64,000 nt of DNA from QFOX01 sp044237845 (GCA_044237845.1 JBIIEL010000003.1:41185-105184); one strand, 5' to 3'. Positions 47,218 to 55,453 are shown, counted from the first letter of the stretch. Notes: generated from the letters alone by a model not told the origin. Numbers and translations are program-made.

Positions 47218-47928
47218 ATGACCCCCAGCATCATACTCATCCGCCCGCAAATGGGCGAAAATATTGGTGCCGCAGCCCGCGCGATGGCGAATTTCGGCCT
47301 CAGCAACCTGCGCCTTGTCGCGCCGCGTGATGGCTGGCCGAACCCTAAGGCAAGCGACATGGCTGGGCGGGCGCTGAACATTGTGGATGACGCGGCGCTG
47401 TTTGACGACACACGCAGCGCAGTGGCCGATTGCCAGTATGTGCTCGCCACCACCTCGCGCGAGCGGGCGATGAACCTGCCGGTGCTCGACATGCGCACGG
47501 CGATGCAGGAACTGCGCGCCCGCAGTGCCCGAGGTGAGAAATGCGCCGTGCTGTTCGGCCCCGAACGCACCGGCCTCGAGAACGAAGATTTGATGTGCGC
47601 CAACGCGGTGGTGACGATTCCCGTCGCGCCGGAATATCCCTCGCTCAACATCGCGCAGGCAGTGGTGGTGACGTGCTATGAGTGGTATCAGAGTGCAGGG
47701 ATCGGGGTTCAGAGTTCAGAGGCCGATGCGGTTGCCACCCGCGAGCAGCTTGATGGGCTGTTCGGCCAGATGGAAGCCGCGTTGGATGACGTGAATTTCT
47801 GGCGTGTCCCTGCTAAAAAAGAGATTATGTGGCGGAACATTCGTGCTGTGTTCCTGCGCGCCGCGATGACCGTGCAAGAAGTCGCCACCTGGCGCGGCAT
47901 TCTGCGTGTGCTGAGGGATGGGCGCTGA
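47218..47928 (+). CDS. trmJ: tRNA/rRNA 2'-O-methyltransferase, TrmJ-like SPOUT family
   Basis: A 236-residue protein with the SpoU/TrmH knot motifs: PQMGENIGAAARAMANFG (10-27), LFGPERTGLENEDL (about 118-131) and VAPEYPSLNIAQAVVV (about 140-155). TrmJ methylates position 32 in tRNA anticodon loops. A short low-complexity insert (QSAGIGVQSSEA) after the SAM-binding knot is encoded by heptanucleotide repeats at 47689-47723. It is the last gene of the gltX-cysS-channel-trmJ run. Confidence 0.85.
   Translation: MTPSIILIRPQMGENIGAAARAMANFGLSNLRLVAPRDGWPNPKASDMAGRALNIVDDAALFDDTRSAVADCQYVLATTSRERAMNLPVLDMRTAMQELRARSARGEKCAVLFGPERTGLENEDLMCANAVVTIPVAPEYPSLNIAQAVVVTCYEWYQSAGIGVQSSEADAVATREQLDGLFGQMEAALDDVNFWRVPAKKEIMWRNIRAVFLRAAMTVQEVATWRGILRVLRDGR
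47689..47723. repeat. Heptanucleotide tandem repeat inside trmJ
   Basis: Five degenerate 7-bp units: CAGAGTG, CAGGGAT, CGGGGTT, CAGAGTT, CAGAGGC. The total of 35 nt is not a multiple of 3, but the frame remains open, so flanking bases must compensate or the region is ancestral. Confidence 0.6.
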
Positions 47929-47960
47929 GGGCTTAGCCTTAAATTCAATAATAACAACAA

Positions 47961-48027
47961 GATGGATCCCCGCCTTCGCGGGGACGCTATCGTTTCTTAG
48001 GCTCGTTCCTCGCCAACGAAACGATGC
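47961..48027. repeat. Palindromic repeat pair
   Basis: GTCCCCGC/GCGGGGA-type arms around cttc near 47965-47986, then ATCGTTTC (47989-47996) pairing with GAAACGAT (48018-48025). The GATCCCCGC...GCGGGGAC sequence is typical of dispersed intergenic palindromes. It lies between trmJ and the 48092 promoter. Confidence 0.6.
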
Positions 48028-48029
48028 GA

Positions 48030-48075
48030 TTGTCATAAAACCTTCATAAAACTCTGCATCAAGCAGTGCTATAGT
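48030..48075 (+). promoter_or_regulatory. PHO-like box and -10 element (promoter of the 48092 operon)
   Basis: TTGTCATAAAACCTTCAT at 48030-48047, 22-nt gap, TATAGT at 48070-48075. The ATG at 48092 is about 10 nt after the expected start of transcription, so the leader is very short. Confidence 0.62.
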
Positions 48076-48091
48076 TAGGGTAGGAAAAACT

Positions 48092-48667
48092 ATGGCCACT
48101 GCACCTACATCTTCTGCTGCCTCTGCTTCGACGTCTGCGCAAGCCGCGCCTGCGGCTACGAAAACGGGTTTCGATATCCTGCGCCCGTTCCGCTACGCGA
48201 AGGGTTTCCTCGGTGGCACGTTTGATTCGACCTTCAATAACATGGCAAGTTGGGGTCGCAAGGGCTCTTGGCTGGGGCTGGGGCTGGCCGCGCTGGTGGT
48301 TATTTCGGGGGCACCCATTGTTGCTAGCGGACTTGGCGCATTGGTCATGGGCTGGGCTGGCGGGCTGGTGGCGGGGGCGGTTGCTGGGGGCTCCGTTGGG
48401 CTGGTGACCGGCGGCGTGCGTGGCGTTAACCGCGAAATGCGCCGCGATAAATATTCCGAAGATCTACTCGCCAAAGCGCGCGCCAGTAGCCGCCCCGCAC
48501 CGAGCGTCGATTACCGCGCCGCGCACCGCGAACATAAGGCACGCGACGCCTATAACTATGATCGGCTTCTGCATCAGGAGCAGGAAATTAAAGAGCAAAC
48601 CAGCAGCAGCTACTATCAGGACATGGTGAGCAATTCGCGCAATGGCAGCCGCGAGCGGGGGTACTAG
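48092..48667 (+). CDS. Glycine-zipper-type membrane protein (cluster member 1)
   Basis: A 191-residue protein: an Ala/Ser/Thr-rich N-terminus (1-25), an amphipathic region (FDILRPFRYAKGFLGGTFDSTFNN), then a Gly/Ala-rich double membrane hairpin (about 65-110, with GAPIVASGLGALVMGWAGGLVAGAVAGGSVGLV), and a charged C-terminal tail with RREH-like basic and Gln-rich stretches. No signal peptide. The Gly spacing suggests tightly packed helices. No known family. It has its own PHO-like promoter and is 3 nt from the next gene. Confidence 0.62.
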   Translation: MATAPTSSAASASTSAQAAPAATKTGFDILRPFRYAKGFLGGTFDSTFNNMASWGRKGSWLGLGLAALVVISGAPIVASGLGALVMGWAGGLVAGAVAGGSVGLVTGGVRGVNREMRRDKYSEDLLAKARASSRPAPSVDYRAAHREHKARDAYNYDRLLHQEQEIKEQTSSSYYQDMVSNSRNGSRERGY

Positions 48668-48670
48668 ATT

Positions 48671-49258
48671 ATGCCAAACGGTCAGGAAGTCGTAGAGAAA
48701 GTAACCGACGCTGTGAAAGAGGGCGGCGGTAATTTTATCACCCGCCTGCTGATGGCGCCGATCAATGTGATCAGCGGCCTCGGCAAAGGGTTGTGGGATA
48801 ACACGATCGGGAATCTCTCAGGCACGTTGCTGACCAGCGGTATTATTGCCGGGATTACGACATTCGCGCCGAGCTTGCTGGCTTGGCTGCCGTTTAAGGT
48901 GAATGGTAAAAAAGTTGGTGAAACACTAGGTGAAGATATGCGCAACGGCGGCACCGGGGCGATGCTGAAGGATTCGCTTCTTGCAGGCGCGGCGATTCAG
49001 GCGGTCATCGGCATGGGTAAGGGCGCGCTGAATGGGGTTTCCGGCGGGGTGGAAGGCGAAGAAAGCAGCTTCCTCGGCAAAACGGCCGGTTTTGTGGGCG
49101 GCGGGTTGGCGCTGGTCGCTATCGGCGCGCTGGTAAAAAATTCGATGGATAAACACGGGGTCGGGTACGCTGGAAATTTTGATGAGGCGACCAGCAAGCA
49201 GCCGAACATCCCCCCGGCGGCAACGAACAATCAAGAGGTTAGCGGCAAGAATGCCTAG
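48671..49258 (+). CDS. Gly-rich membrane-associated protein (cluster member 2)
   Basis: A 195-residue protein with amphipathic and hydrophobic Gly-rich segments: FITRLLMAPINVISGLGKGLW (about 18-38), LLTSGIIAGITTFAPSLLAW (about 53-72), and a C-terminal hydrophobic stretch AGFVGGGLALVAIGALV (about 139-155). The tail is polar, Asn/Pro/Ser-rich. No signal peptide or known domain. It lacks its own PHO-like box and follows the 48092 gene by 3 nt, so it is presumably in the same transcript. Confidence 0.6.
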   Translation: MPNGQEVVEKVTDAVKEGGGNFITRLLMAPINVISGLGKGLWDNTIGNLSGTLLTSGIIAGITTFAPSLLAWLPFKVNGKKVGETLGEDMRNGGTGAMLKDSLLAGAAIQAVIGMGKGALNGVSGGVEGEESSFLGKTAGFVGGGLALVAIGALVKNSMDKHGVGYAGNFDEATSKQPNIPPAATNNQEVSGKNA

Positions 49259-49260
49259 AA

Positions 49261-49306
49261 TTGTCACAAAACCTTCACACACAGAGCCGAATGCCTGTGT
49301 TACTAT
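49261..49306 (+). promoter_or_regulatory. PHO-like box and -10 element (promoter of the 49343 operon)
   Basis: TTGTCACAAAACCTTCAC at 49261-49278, 22-nt gap, TACTAT at 49301-49306, 2 nt after the preceding stop codon. The leader includes GGGAG before the ATG. Confidence 0.65.
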
Positions 49307-49342
49307 GCATACTAGATAATAGTTTAATAACGGGAGAATCCC

Positions 49343-49849
49343 ATGAGGAACGATAACGTAGCACCGATTAACCACTCCGCAGGAAGTGCCGTAGCAACTA
49401 CGGCTGCGAGCACGGCAGGCGGTGCGATTAAAACGGGTGTGAAAGCTGCATTGGGCTGGATTGCGGGAGTTGGCATTTTAGGTGCTGCATTAGGTATTGG
49501 GATCGGAATGCTTACACCGGCTGCTATTGTTCTTGCTCCTGTATTAGGGATTGTTGGTGGGGTTTTGGGAGTTTGGGTTGGTGGAGTAACTTCAACCACT
49601 GCCGGTGCGATTGGCGCGCTCTTCGGTGGATTCAAGGGAGCAGAGCGTGGTTCAGAACGCGTCAGTCAGGAGCGTGGTCAGGCAGCAATGCTTCAGGCGC
49701 AGGTGGAAGTCGCAAAAGCGCAGGCTCCTGTATATGCCCCTTACGCCGCACAAGGTTCGCCGATGAACCCGGCAAGTACGCAAATTAATGTCGGCCGCGA
49801 TGCGCAATATGACGGCCCGATCAACGGACAACTCGCGCTGGCGCGCTAG
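49343..49849 (+). CDS. Glycine-zipper-type membrane protein (cluster member 3)
   Basis: A 168-residue protein: a short polar start, then GWIAGVGILGAALGIGIG, APVLGIVGGVLGVWVGGV and TAGAIGALFGGFKGAERG (about 33-100), a run of Gly-zipper repeats. Basic and Gln-rich residues and a polar tail follow. Layout matches the 48092 product and they are probable paralogues. ATG has GGGAGAATCCC upstream. The next gene begins 14 nt later. Confidence 0.62.
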   Translation: MRNDNVAPINHSAGSAVATTAASTAGGAIKTGVKAALGWIAGVGILGAALGIGIGMLTPAAIVLAPVLGIVGGVLGVWVGGVTSTTAGAIGALFGGFKGAERGSERVSQERGQAAMLQAQVEVAKAQAPVYAPYAAQGSPMNPASTQINVGRDAQYDGPINGQLALAR

Positions 49850-49863
49850 AGTAGGAGAAGGCA

Positions 49864-50406
49864 ATGGCCATTTGGGACAAGATCACTGCTGATTGGAGTA
49901 AGTTGGTAGAATCTACCAAGAAGTTTGGCCCTAATGTTGAGAATGCATTCGGGCAACTGGGCGGTGCCAACAAGGTAGGCGACGCAGCGAAAGGCGTGGG
50001 TGGAAAAATTCTGACCATTCTGGGTCAGCCAGTACGCTGGGTGATTAAGGGGGCAACGATACCCGTTAAAGCTGTAAATTTTGCGTTTAAAGAAGCGCCT
50101 AAAACGTCTGCTGTCGCAACGATTCTTGCAGGAGTGTGGGGCGTTAGTAGCATCGTGAAACATCGCGCTGAGAAACGTACCCAGCGTGAGGCCATGGAAC
50201 AAATGGCCGATGCCCAAATGAGTGGCTATGCAGACCCGGCGTCGCAACAGCCTCTTTCCCCGCAATACCAAGTGACCGCAGAAGATATGGCCGCGATGAA
50301 TGCGCGCATGAAGGGCGGCAACGGCCCGCAGGCCGGCCATGCGGACAACATCCTCGCGGCGCGTCAGGCGTCTGCTCCGGCACCGACGGCTTCGGCACAG
50401 CTTTAA
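49864..50406 (+). CDS. Membrane-associated hypothetical protein (cluster member 4)
   Basis: A 180-residue protein with an amphipathic N-terminus (WDKITADWSKLVESTKKFG), a moderately hydrophobic middle (ILTILGQPVRWVIKGATIPVKAV and TSAVATILAGVWGVSSIV, about 55-105), and a polar, Met/Ala/Gln-rich tail. No signal peptide, no recognised family. It is last in the cluster, ending before a strong terminator, and shares the layout hydrophobic core plus charged tail with its neighbours. RBS: AGGAGAAGGCA before the ATG. Confidence 0.6.
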   Translation: MAIWDKITADWSKLVESTKKFGPNVENAFGQLGGANKVGDAAKGVGGKILTILGQPVRWVIKGATIPVKAVNFAFKEAPKTSAVATILAGVWGVSSIVKHRAEKRTQREAMEQMADAQMSGYADPASQQPLSPQYQVTAEDMAAMNARMKGGNGPQAGHADNILAARQASAPAPTASAQL

Positions 50407-50430
50407 GCTGGCGGCGCAAAACAAAACTAA

Positions 50431-50457
50431 ACCCCGGCCTCTCGCCGGGGTTTTTTG
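50431..50457 (+). terminator. Rho-independent terminator after the 48-50 kb membrane-protein cluster
   Basis: CCCCGGC and GCCGGGG arms with a 5-nt loop, followed by six T residues. Confidence 0.92.
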
Positions 50458-50489
50458 TTGGAAAGCCCAGAAAATTCCTCCATTTTCCC

Positions 50490-50517
50490 TTGACTCACCC
50501 CGGATTATCGTTATGTT
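50490..50517 (+). promoter_or_regulatory. Sigma-70-type promoter of rpsD
   Basis: TTGACT (50490-50495), 16-nt spacer, TATGTT (50512-50517). The leader before rpsD is about 135 nt and contains a CCCGAAAG/CTTTCGGG hairpin near 50557-50580, so autoregulation by S4 binding the leader is plausible but unproven. Confidence 0.55.
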
Positions 50518-50660
50518 CCCCGCTCCTTTTGGGGCGGAGCGCATATCCCCCTCTCCCGAAAGGCTAGCGGCTTTCGGGCCATCTTGGGGATAGGAATCTA
50601 TTAGCGGCGCCGCAGCGAAGGCTGCCAAGCGGCGCTAGTAACGTTGAGAAGGAGTAGGCC

Positions 50661-51284
50661 ATGAGCAAACGCCATGCCGTAAAATATAAAATTTCCCGCC
50701 GTCTGGGCGAGTCCCTCTGGGGCCGCGCGAAGGATCCTGTAAACCGCCGTTCCTATGGCCCGGGCCAGCATGGTGCTGCCTCGAAAGGCAAAAAGAAACT
50801 GTCGGATTACGGTACGCAGCTCGTTGCGAAGCAAAAGCTGAAGTCGTACTACGGCAACATCACCGAGAAACAATTCGTGAAGCTCTACGAAGAAGCACGC
50901 CGTCTGAAAGGCGACAACTCGGAGAACCTGATTGGTCTGCTCGAGTCGCGCCTGGATGCGGTGATCTACCGCATGTGCGTGGTGCCGACCGTATTCGCTG
51001 CACGCCAGTTCGTGAACCACGGCCACGTGAAAGTGAACGGCAAGCGCGTGAACATCGCGAGCTACCGCGTGAACGAAGGCGACGTGATCGAAGTGCGTGA
51101 GCGCAGCAAGCAGATGACCATGGTGATTGAGGCCATGCAGTCGCCAGAGCGTGACGTGCCGGATTACATCGACATGGACGAAAAGGCGCTGAAAGCTACC
51201 TTCACCCGCACCCCGAAACTCTCGGACGTGCCGTATCCGGTGAAAATGGAACCGCATCTGGTGGTGGAATTCTATTCGCGCTAG
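50661..51284 (+). CDS. rpsD: 30S ribosomal protein S4
   Basis: A 207-residue S4: RHAVKYKISRRLGESLWGRAKDP, YGPGQHGA, then the S4 RNA-binding domain (LLESRLDAVIYRMCVVPTVFAARQFVNHGHVKVNGKRVNIASY, about 93-135) and a C-terminus ending VVEFYSR. It nucleates assembly of the small subunit body. The ATG follows GAAGGAG. It stands alone, with its own promoter and terminator, not in an alpha-operon. Confidence 0.96.
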   Translation: MSKRHAVKYKISRRLGESLWGRAKDPVNRRSYGPGQHGAASKGKKKLSDYGTQLVAKQKLKSYYGNITEKQFVKLYEEARRLKGDNSENLIGLLESRLDAVIYRMCVVPTVFAARQFVNHGHVKVNGKRVNIASYRVNEGDVIEVRERSKQMTMVIEAMQSPERDVPDYIDMDEKALKATFTRTPKLSDVPYPVKMEPHLVVEFYSR

Positions 51285-51306
51285 TTCGATTCTTCAGAAT
51301 CTATCG

Positions 51307-51334
51307 AAAAGGGCAGCTTCGGCTGCCCTTTTTA
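51307..51334 (+). terminator. Rho-independent terminator after rpsD
   Basis: GGGCAGC-TTCG-GCTGCCC stem with a UUCG-type tetraloop, flanked by A and T runs. Confidence 0.93.
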
Positions 51335-51369
51335 TTTCGGCATTGTTCGTTTCATGCTAGAGTTGCTCT

Positions 51370-51885
51370 ATGAAAAAGCTCACCGCTCCCAAACCTTCCG
51401 GCGATATCGAAGCCATTCTGCGCGATAAGGCGGACGAGATTCAGGCCTTGATCGAGGCGATTGCGGCGGGGGAGCCGGACTGCGATATCCGGCTCGCCGA
51501 ACTGCTCGAAGGCGAGGCAGAGCTGGGGCGCACGGCGATTGTCGAGAAGCTACGCGAATTGCTGCGCGAGCGCGCGGCCGAAAAAGAGCAGGAGCTCGAC
51601 AAACATCTCGAAGCCAACAAACGCGTGGAGGTGACGCGCCAGCGCAACCGCTTCATTCAGTGGCTGACCTGGATTATGTCGGAAGAAACGCTGCGTAAAT
51701 TGCGCGAGGCATTTCTCGCGAGCCCGGGGGTCGAAAAATCCGTGCGCAATATCGGCCATGAACTCGCCAATTTCGGCGTGCAGACGCAGTTGGCGGATAA
51801 GCGCGAACTGGGCGAACTCTCTGCGAATGTAAGTCCCGCGCAAGGCCAAGGCCGCGACAAGGGCAAAGGCGAGGGGCGGGGATAG
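51370..51885 (+). CDS. Charged coiled-coil hypothetical protein
   Basis: A 171-residue, Glu/Lys/Arg/Leu-rich protein. Residues 20-110 should form a long helix or coiled coil (DEIQALIEAIAAGE, LREERAAEKEQELDKHLEANKRVEVTRQRNRF). WLTWIMSEETLRKLREAFLASP follows, and the tail is Gly/Lys-rich. No signal peptide or known family. It lies between rpsD and the convergent grxD operon. Confidence 0.6.
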   Translation: MKKLTAPKPSGDIEAILRDKADEIQALIEAIAAGEPDCDIRLAELLEGEAELGRTAIVEKLRELLRERAAEKEQELDKHLEANKRVEVTRQRNRFIQWLTWIMSEETLRKLREAFLASPGVEKSVRNIGHELANFGVQTQLADKRELGELSANVSPAQGQGRDKGKGEGRG

Positions 51886-51894
51886 TTGGGTTCA

Positions 51895-52326
51895 TCAATC
51901 CGATACGTTGAAGGGCACGCTTTTTAGCCGGATATTGGAGACGCTATCGGTGAACACGACCGTAATGTGTTGATCCACACCGGGCTTATGCACATAACGC
52001 AGGCTTAGCACGCGCTGATAATACTCGCCCGGCTTGATGATATCCGTCTCAACGCGATTCTCGTCGCATGCATCTGGTAACCCCCCTGAAAGCGTGCCAC
52101 CCTCAACCTGCCAGTTATCCTGATACGAGCAGGCCATCAGGTGTATCTTCTGGTCTAGCCGACTGTTGTTACGTATCCGCGCGAAGACAGAAAAAGGTTG
52201 GTCGGGAACAATCTCCATGTCCTTGGTTTCCATTTCAAGGGACAGAGCTTCGGGACGGGCATGCGCTGCGGCAGCGGATGTCAGTAGTACCGTGAGAGCA
52301 CAAAAAACGCTGCGAAAACGCATCAT
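51895..52326 (-). CDS. Exported hypothetical protein with Ig-like or CARDB-type fold
   Basis: A 143-residue protein with a signal peptide (FCALTVLLTSAAAAHA). The mature domain is beta-rich and has two cysteines that could form a disulfide (in MACSYQDNW and DACDENR), with FSVFARIRNNSRLDQKIHL reminiscent of immunoglobulin-like secreted domains. Periplasmic location is likely, role unknown. It overlaps the grxD stop (TAATG) and should be co-transcribed. Confidence 0.6.
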   Translation of the reverse strand: MMRFRSVFCALTVLLTSAAAAHARPEALSLEMETKDMEIVPDQPFSVFARIRNNSRLDQKIHLMACSYQDNWQVEGGTLSGGLPDACDENRVETDIIKPGEYYQRVLSLRYVHKPGVDQHITVVFTDSVSNIRLKSVPFNVSD

Positions 52327-52676
52327 TACGCCGCGTCGGCTTCTTTAAACGCGATGCCTTTTTCTTTCAGCAGGGTTTGCAGCTCGCCGGATTGGTACAT
52401 GTCGCGCACGATGTCGCAGCCACCGATGAACTCGCCCTTCACATAAAGCTGCGGAATGGTCGGCCAGTTGGTGAAGGCCTTGATACCCTCGCGGATTTCG
52501 GCGTCGGCCAGCACGTTGACATCATGATAGTCGCTGATGCCGAGGCGCTCCATGACAGCGGCGACAGTAGCGGAAAACCCGCATTGCGGCAGCTTTTTGC
52601 TGCCCTTCATGTAGAGCACGATGTCGTGGGTGTTAATGTCAGCCTCGATACGGGCGAAAACGGGGTTCTCGGTCAT
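52326..52676 (-). CDS. grxD: Monothiol glutaredoxin (Grx4 family)
   Basis: A 116-residue glutaredoxin with the monothiol active site CGFS (32-35) in KLPQCGFSATV, the cis-Pro in WPTIPQLYVKGEFIGGCDIV, and the usual length. Grx4 proteins carry iron-sulfur clusters and pair with BolA proteins; a bolA homologue is at 58951-59181. ATG at 52676 follows GAGGA; the 25 extra residues upstream were excluded. Confidence 0.93.
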   Translation of the reverse strand: MTENPVFARIEADINTHDIVLYMKGSKKLPQCGFSATVAAVMERLGISDYHDVNVLADAEIREGIKAFTNWPTIPQLYVKGEFIGGCDIVRDMYQSGELQTLLKEKGIAFKEADAA

Positions 52677-52683
52677 GCTGTCC

Positions 52684-53100
52684 TCACTGAAAATGAACGG
52701 TCTCGGTGCCATCCGGCTCCCAGGTGGAGCGGGTGGCGGGTGCGGTATCAATCGCTCTGCTTATACGCTGCTGAAGGTCGCTATTGCAAGCATCAAGCGC
52801 GGGTTTCATGGCGGCGGTGAGGCGTTCGGGTTGTTTTTTCTGCGCGAGGTCGAACAGGTCGGCGTTGGTAAAAGCGATGGGGTCGCTCACGCAGTGGCAG
52901 TATGCATCGGCCTGCGCGGGGCTGATGATCGACGCGGGCGCATAGGCGATGTTCTCGTCTTTCAGATGGGCCTGGCAGGCGGTGAAGCTCGCGGCGCGTG
53001 ATTTGGTTTCGAGCTTGGTAATGAGAAACGGCAGCCCGAACAGGTAGAAGATCGGCGCAGCAATCGCCCAGAATATCAGTGATCGTATCAACCAGCGCAT
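52684..53100 (-). CDS. Hypothetical membrane-anchored protein
   Basis: A 138-residue protein with one N-terminal hydrophobic segment (LIRSLIFWAIAAPIFYLFGLPFL) acting as anchor or signal. The rest has four cysteines (FTACQAHL, AYCHCVSD, DACNSDL), so disulfides are possible. ATG at 53100 has AGGAG at 6 nt. It is the first gene of the minus-strand operon with grxD. No family recognised. Confidence 0.6.
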   Translation of the reverse strand: MRWLIRSLIFWAIAAPIFYLFGLPFLITKLETKSRAASFTACQAHLKDENIAYAPASIISPAQADAYCHCVSDPIAFTNADLFDLAQKKQPERLTAAMKPALDACNSDLQQRISRAIDTAPATRSTWEPDGTETVHFQ

Positions 53101-53233
53101 GGGAACTCCTTTGCCACGAATATCGCCGATTCTGCCGGATGGCAAGAAGGTTGAAAACTGCACGCTTTCGCTGGAAGGGGAATTTTTTTTGGTGTAGACA
53201 CGCCGCATCCCACTTTTAGCGATAAGGCCGCCC

Positions 53234-55453
53234 ATGACCACCGCGATGAAACAAACACTCCCCAGCAAATCCAGCATTCCGGCGCATATTATCGAGGCGC
53301 ACGGGCTGACGATGGACGAATATGCCCGCGTGGAGGAGATTCTCGGCCGCACGCCGAACCTCGTGGAGCTTGGCATTTTCAGCGTGATGTGGAGCGAGCA
53401 TTGCAGCTATAAAACGACGCGCAAGCATCTTTCCAAATTCCCGACGACGGGCCCGCAGGTGATCTGCGGCCCCGGCGAAAACGCGGGCGTGGTGGATATC
53501 GGCGACGGGCAAGCCTGCATTTTCAAAATGGAATCGCACAACCACCCGAGCTTCATCGAGCCGTTCCAAGGCGCGGCGACGGGTGTCGGCGGCATTCTGC
53601 GTGACGTGTTCACCATGGGCGCGCGCCCGGTGGCGCTGATGAATTCGCTGCGCTTCGGCGCGCCGGACGCACCGCGCACGCGCCGCATTGTGGAAGGCGT
53701 GGTGGCGGGGATCTCGCATTACGGCAACTGTGTGGGTGTGCCGACGGTGGGCGGCGAAGCAATTTTCCACGCGAGCTATAACGGCAACCCGCTCGTCAAC
53801 GCGATGGCAGTGGGCATTGCGGATACGGACAAGATTTTTTACTCCAAGGCTTCGGGCGTAGGCAACTCGGTGATTTATTTCGGCGCGAAAACCGGGCGCG
53901 ACGGCATCCACGGCGCGACGATGGCGAGCGCGGAGTTCGACGAGAAATCCGAGGAAAAACGCCCGACCGTGCAGGTGGGTGACCCGTTCATGGAGAAACT
54001 GCTCATCGAGGCGAGCCTTGAGCTGATGGCAACGGATGTCGTGGTCTCGATTCAGGATATGGGCGCGGCGGGGCTGACCTGTTCGAGCCTCGAGATGGCG
54101 AGTAAGGGCAATCTTGGTATTACGCTCGACCTCGAAACCGTGCCGATGCGCGAAGAGGGGATGACGCCCTATGAAATTATGCTCAGCGAATCGCAGGAGC
54201 GGATGCTGATGGTGGCCAAACCCGGCCGCGAGGCAGAGGCGTTCGCGATTTTCAAAAAATGGGGTTTGGCCTACGCGAATATCGGCACGCTGACCGATAC
54301 GGGGCGCATGGTGCTGACGATGATGGGCGACGTGGTGTGCGATATTCCCGTCGCGCCGCTCTCCGACGCGGCCCCGGTCTATGACCGCCCGTATGTGCTG
54401 ACGCCGAAGCCTGCGATGCTTTCGTATGACGATGTTCCCGCTGCGCCGATCGGTACCGCGCTCGCGAAGCTGATGGCCTGCCCGGATATCGCCAGCAAGC
54501 GCTGGATCTGGACGCAGTACGACCATATGGTGATGAACGACACGGTGGCGCGCCCGGGTGGCGACGCGGCGGTGGTGCGTGTGCATGGCACGAAAAAAGC
54601 GCTCGCGATCACGACGGATTGCACCCCGCGCTATGTGGAAGCCGACCCGTATGAGGGCGGCAAACAGGCTGTTGCCGAAACATGGCGGAACCTAACCGCT
54701 GTGGGCGCGACGCCGCTGGCGATTACCGACTGCCTCAACTTCGCCAGCCCGCAACGGCCGGAGGTGATGGGGCAAATCGTCGGCGCGATCGAGGGCATGG
54801 CGGAAGCGTGTAAGGCGCTTTCGTACCCCGTCGTTTCCGGCAACGTGTCGCTCTATAATGAAACGCAGGGCAAAGGCGTACAGCCGACGCCGGCCGTCGG
54901 CGGTGTGGGGCTGCTGGCAGATGGCGCAACGCGCGTGGGCAATGCGTTCACAGAAATCGGCGAGGCGGTGATTCTCGTCGGCGAGACGCGCGGGCATCTC
55001 GGGGCATCGCTCTATTTGCGCGAGATCGCGGGGCGTGAAGAAGGCGCGCCGCCGAGTGTGGATCTCGCGGCGGAGAAAAAATACGGCGACCTCGTGCGTG
55101 CATTGATTGGTAAAGGTATGGTTTCCGCCTGCCATGACCTCGCGGATGGTGGGCTGCTGGTGGCGCTGGCGGAGATGTGTCTGCCGCGCGGCATCGGTGC
55201 GCAGGTGCGCTTCCCGGGCACGATTCCGGCGCATGCCTATGCGTTCGGCGAAGACCAGGCGCGCTATCTGCTGGCCGTGCCTGCGGCGCAGAAAGACATG
55301 GTGCTGATGGCGCTCAACCACGCTTCCGTGCCATTTGCCGATCTTGGCACAACGATTGCAGACTTACTCATCGTCGAGGACCAGTTGCGTGCGCCGGTCG
55401 CGCATCTTTCTGCCCTCAACGAGGCATGGCTGCCGGAGTATATGGCCGGATAG
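53234..55453 (+). CDS. purL: Phosphoribosylformylglycinamidine synthase subunit II
   Basis: A 739-residue small-type PurL: a start around residue 45 with LVELGIFSVMWSEHCSYKTTRKHLSKFPTTGPQVICGPGENAGV, KMESHNHPSFIEPFQGAATGVGGILRDVFTMGARPVAL, SVQDMGAAGLTCSS-type phosphate and ATP loops, and a C-terminal DLADGGLLVALAEM. With PurS and PurQ it forms the FGAM synthase complex of purine synthesis. Here purL is 4.3 kb from purC, purS and purQ, on the opposite strand. Confidence 0.95.
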   Translation: MTTAMKQTLPSKSSIPAHIIEAHGLTMDEYARVEEILGRTPNLVELGIFSVMWSEHCSYKTTRKHLSKFPTTGPQVICGPGENAGVVDIGDGQACIFKMESHNHPSFIEPFQGAATGVGGILRDVFTMGARPVALMNSLRFGAPDAPRTRRIVEGVVAGISHYGNCVGVPTVGGEAIFHASYNGNPLVNAMAVGIADTDKIFYSKASGVGNSVIYFGAKTGRDGIHGATMASAEFDEKSEEKRPTVQVGDPFMEKLLIEASLELMATDVVVSIQDMGAAGLTCSSLEMASKGNLGITLDLETVPMREEGMTPYEIMLSESQERMLMVAKPGREAEAFAIFKKWGLAYANIGTLTDTGRMVLTMMGDVVCDIPVAPLSDAAPVYDRPYVLTPKPAMLSYDDVPAAPIGTALAKLMACPDIASKRWIWTQYDHMVMNDTVARPGGDAAVVRVHGTKKALAITTDCTPRYVEADPYEGGKQAVAETWRNLTAVGATPLAITDCLNFASPQRPEVMGQIVGAIEGMAEACKALSYPVVSGNVSLYNETQGKGVQPTPAVGGVGLLADGATRVGNAFTEIGEAVILVGETRGHLGASLYLREIAGREEGAPPSVDLAAEKKYGDLVRALIGKGMVSACHDLADGGLLVALAEMCLPRGIGAQVRFPGTIPAHAYAFGEDQARYLLAVPAAQKDMVLMALNHASVPFADLGTTIADLLIVEDQLRAPVAHLSALNEAWLPEYMAG

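Noticed and set aside
53216..54586. 456-codon minus-strand open frame across purL
   Set aside because: His/Arg-rich low-quality composition and full overlap with conserved purL sequence mark it as a shadow frame.
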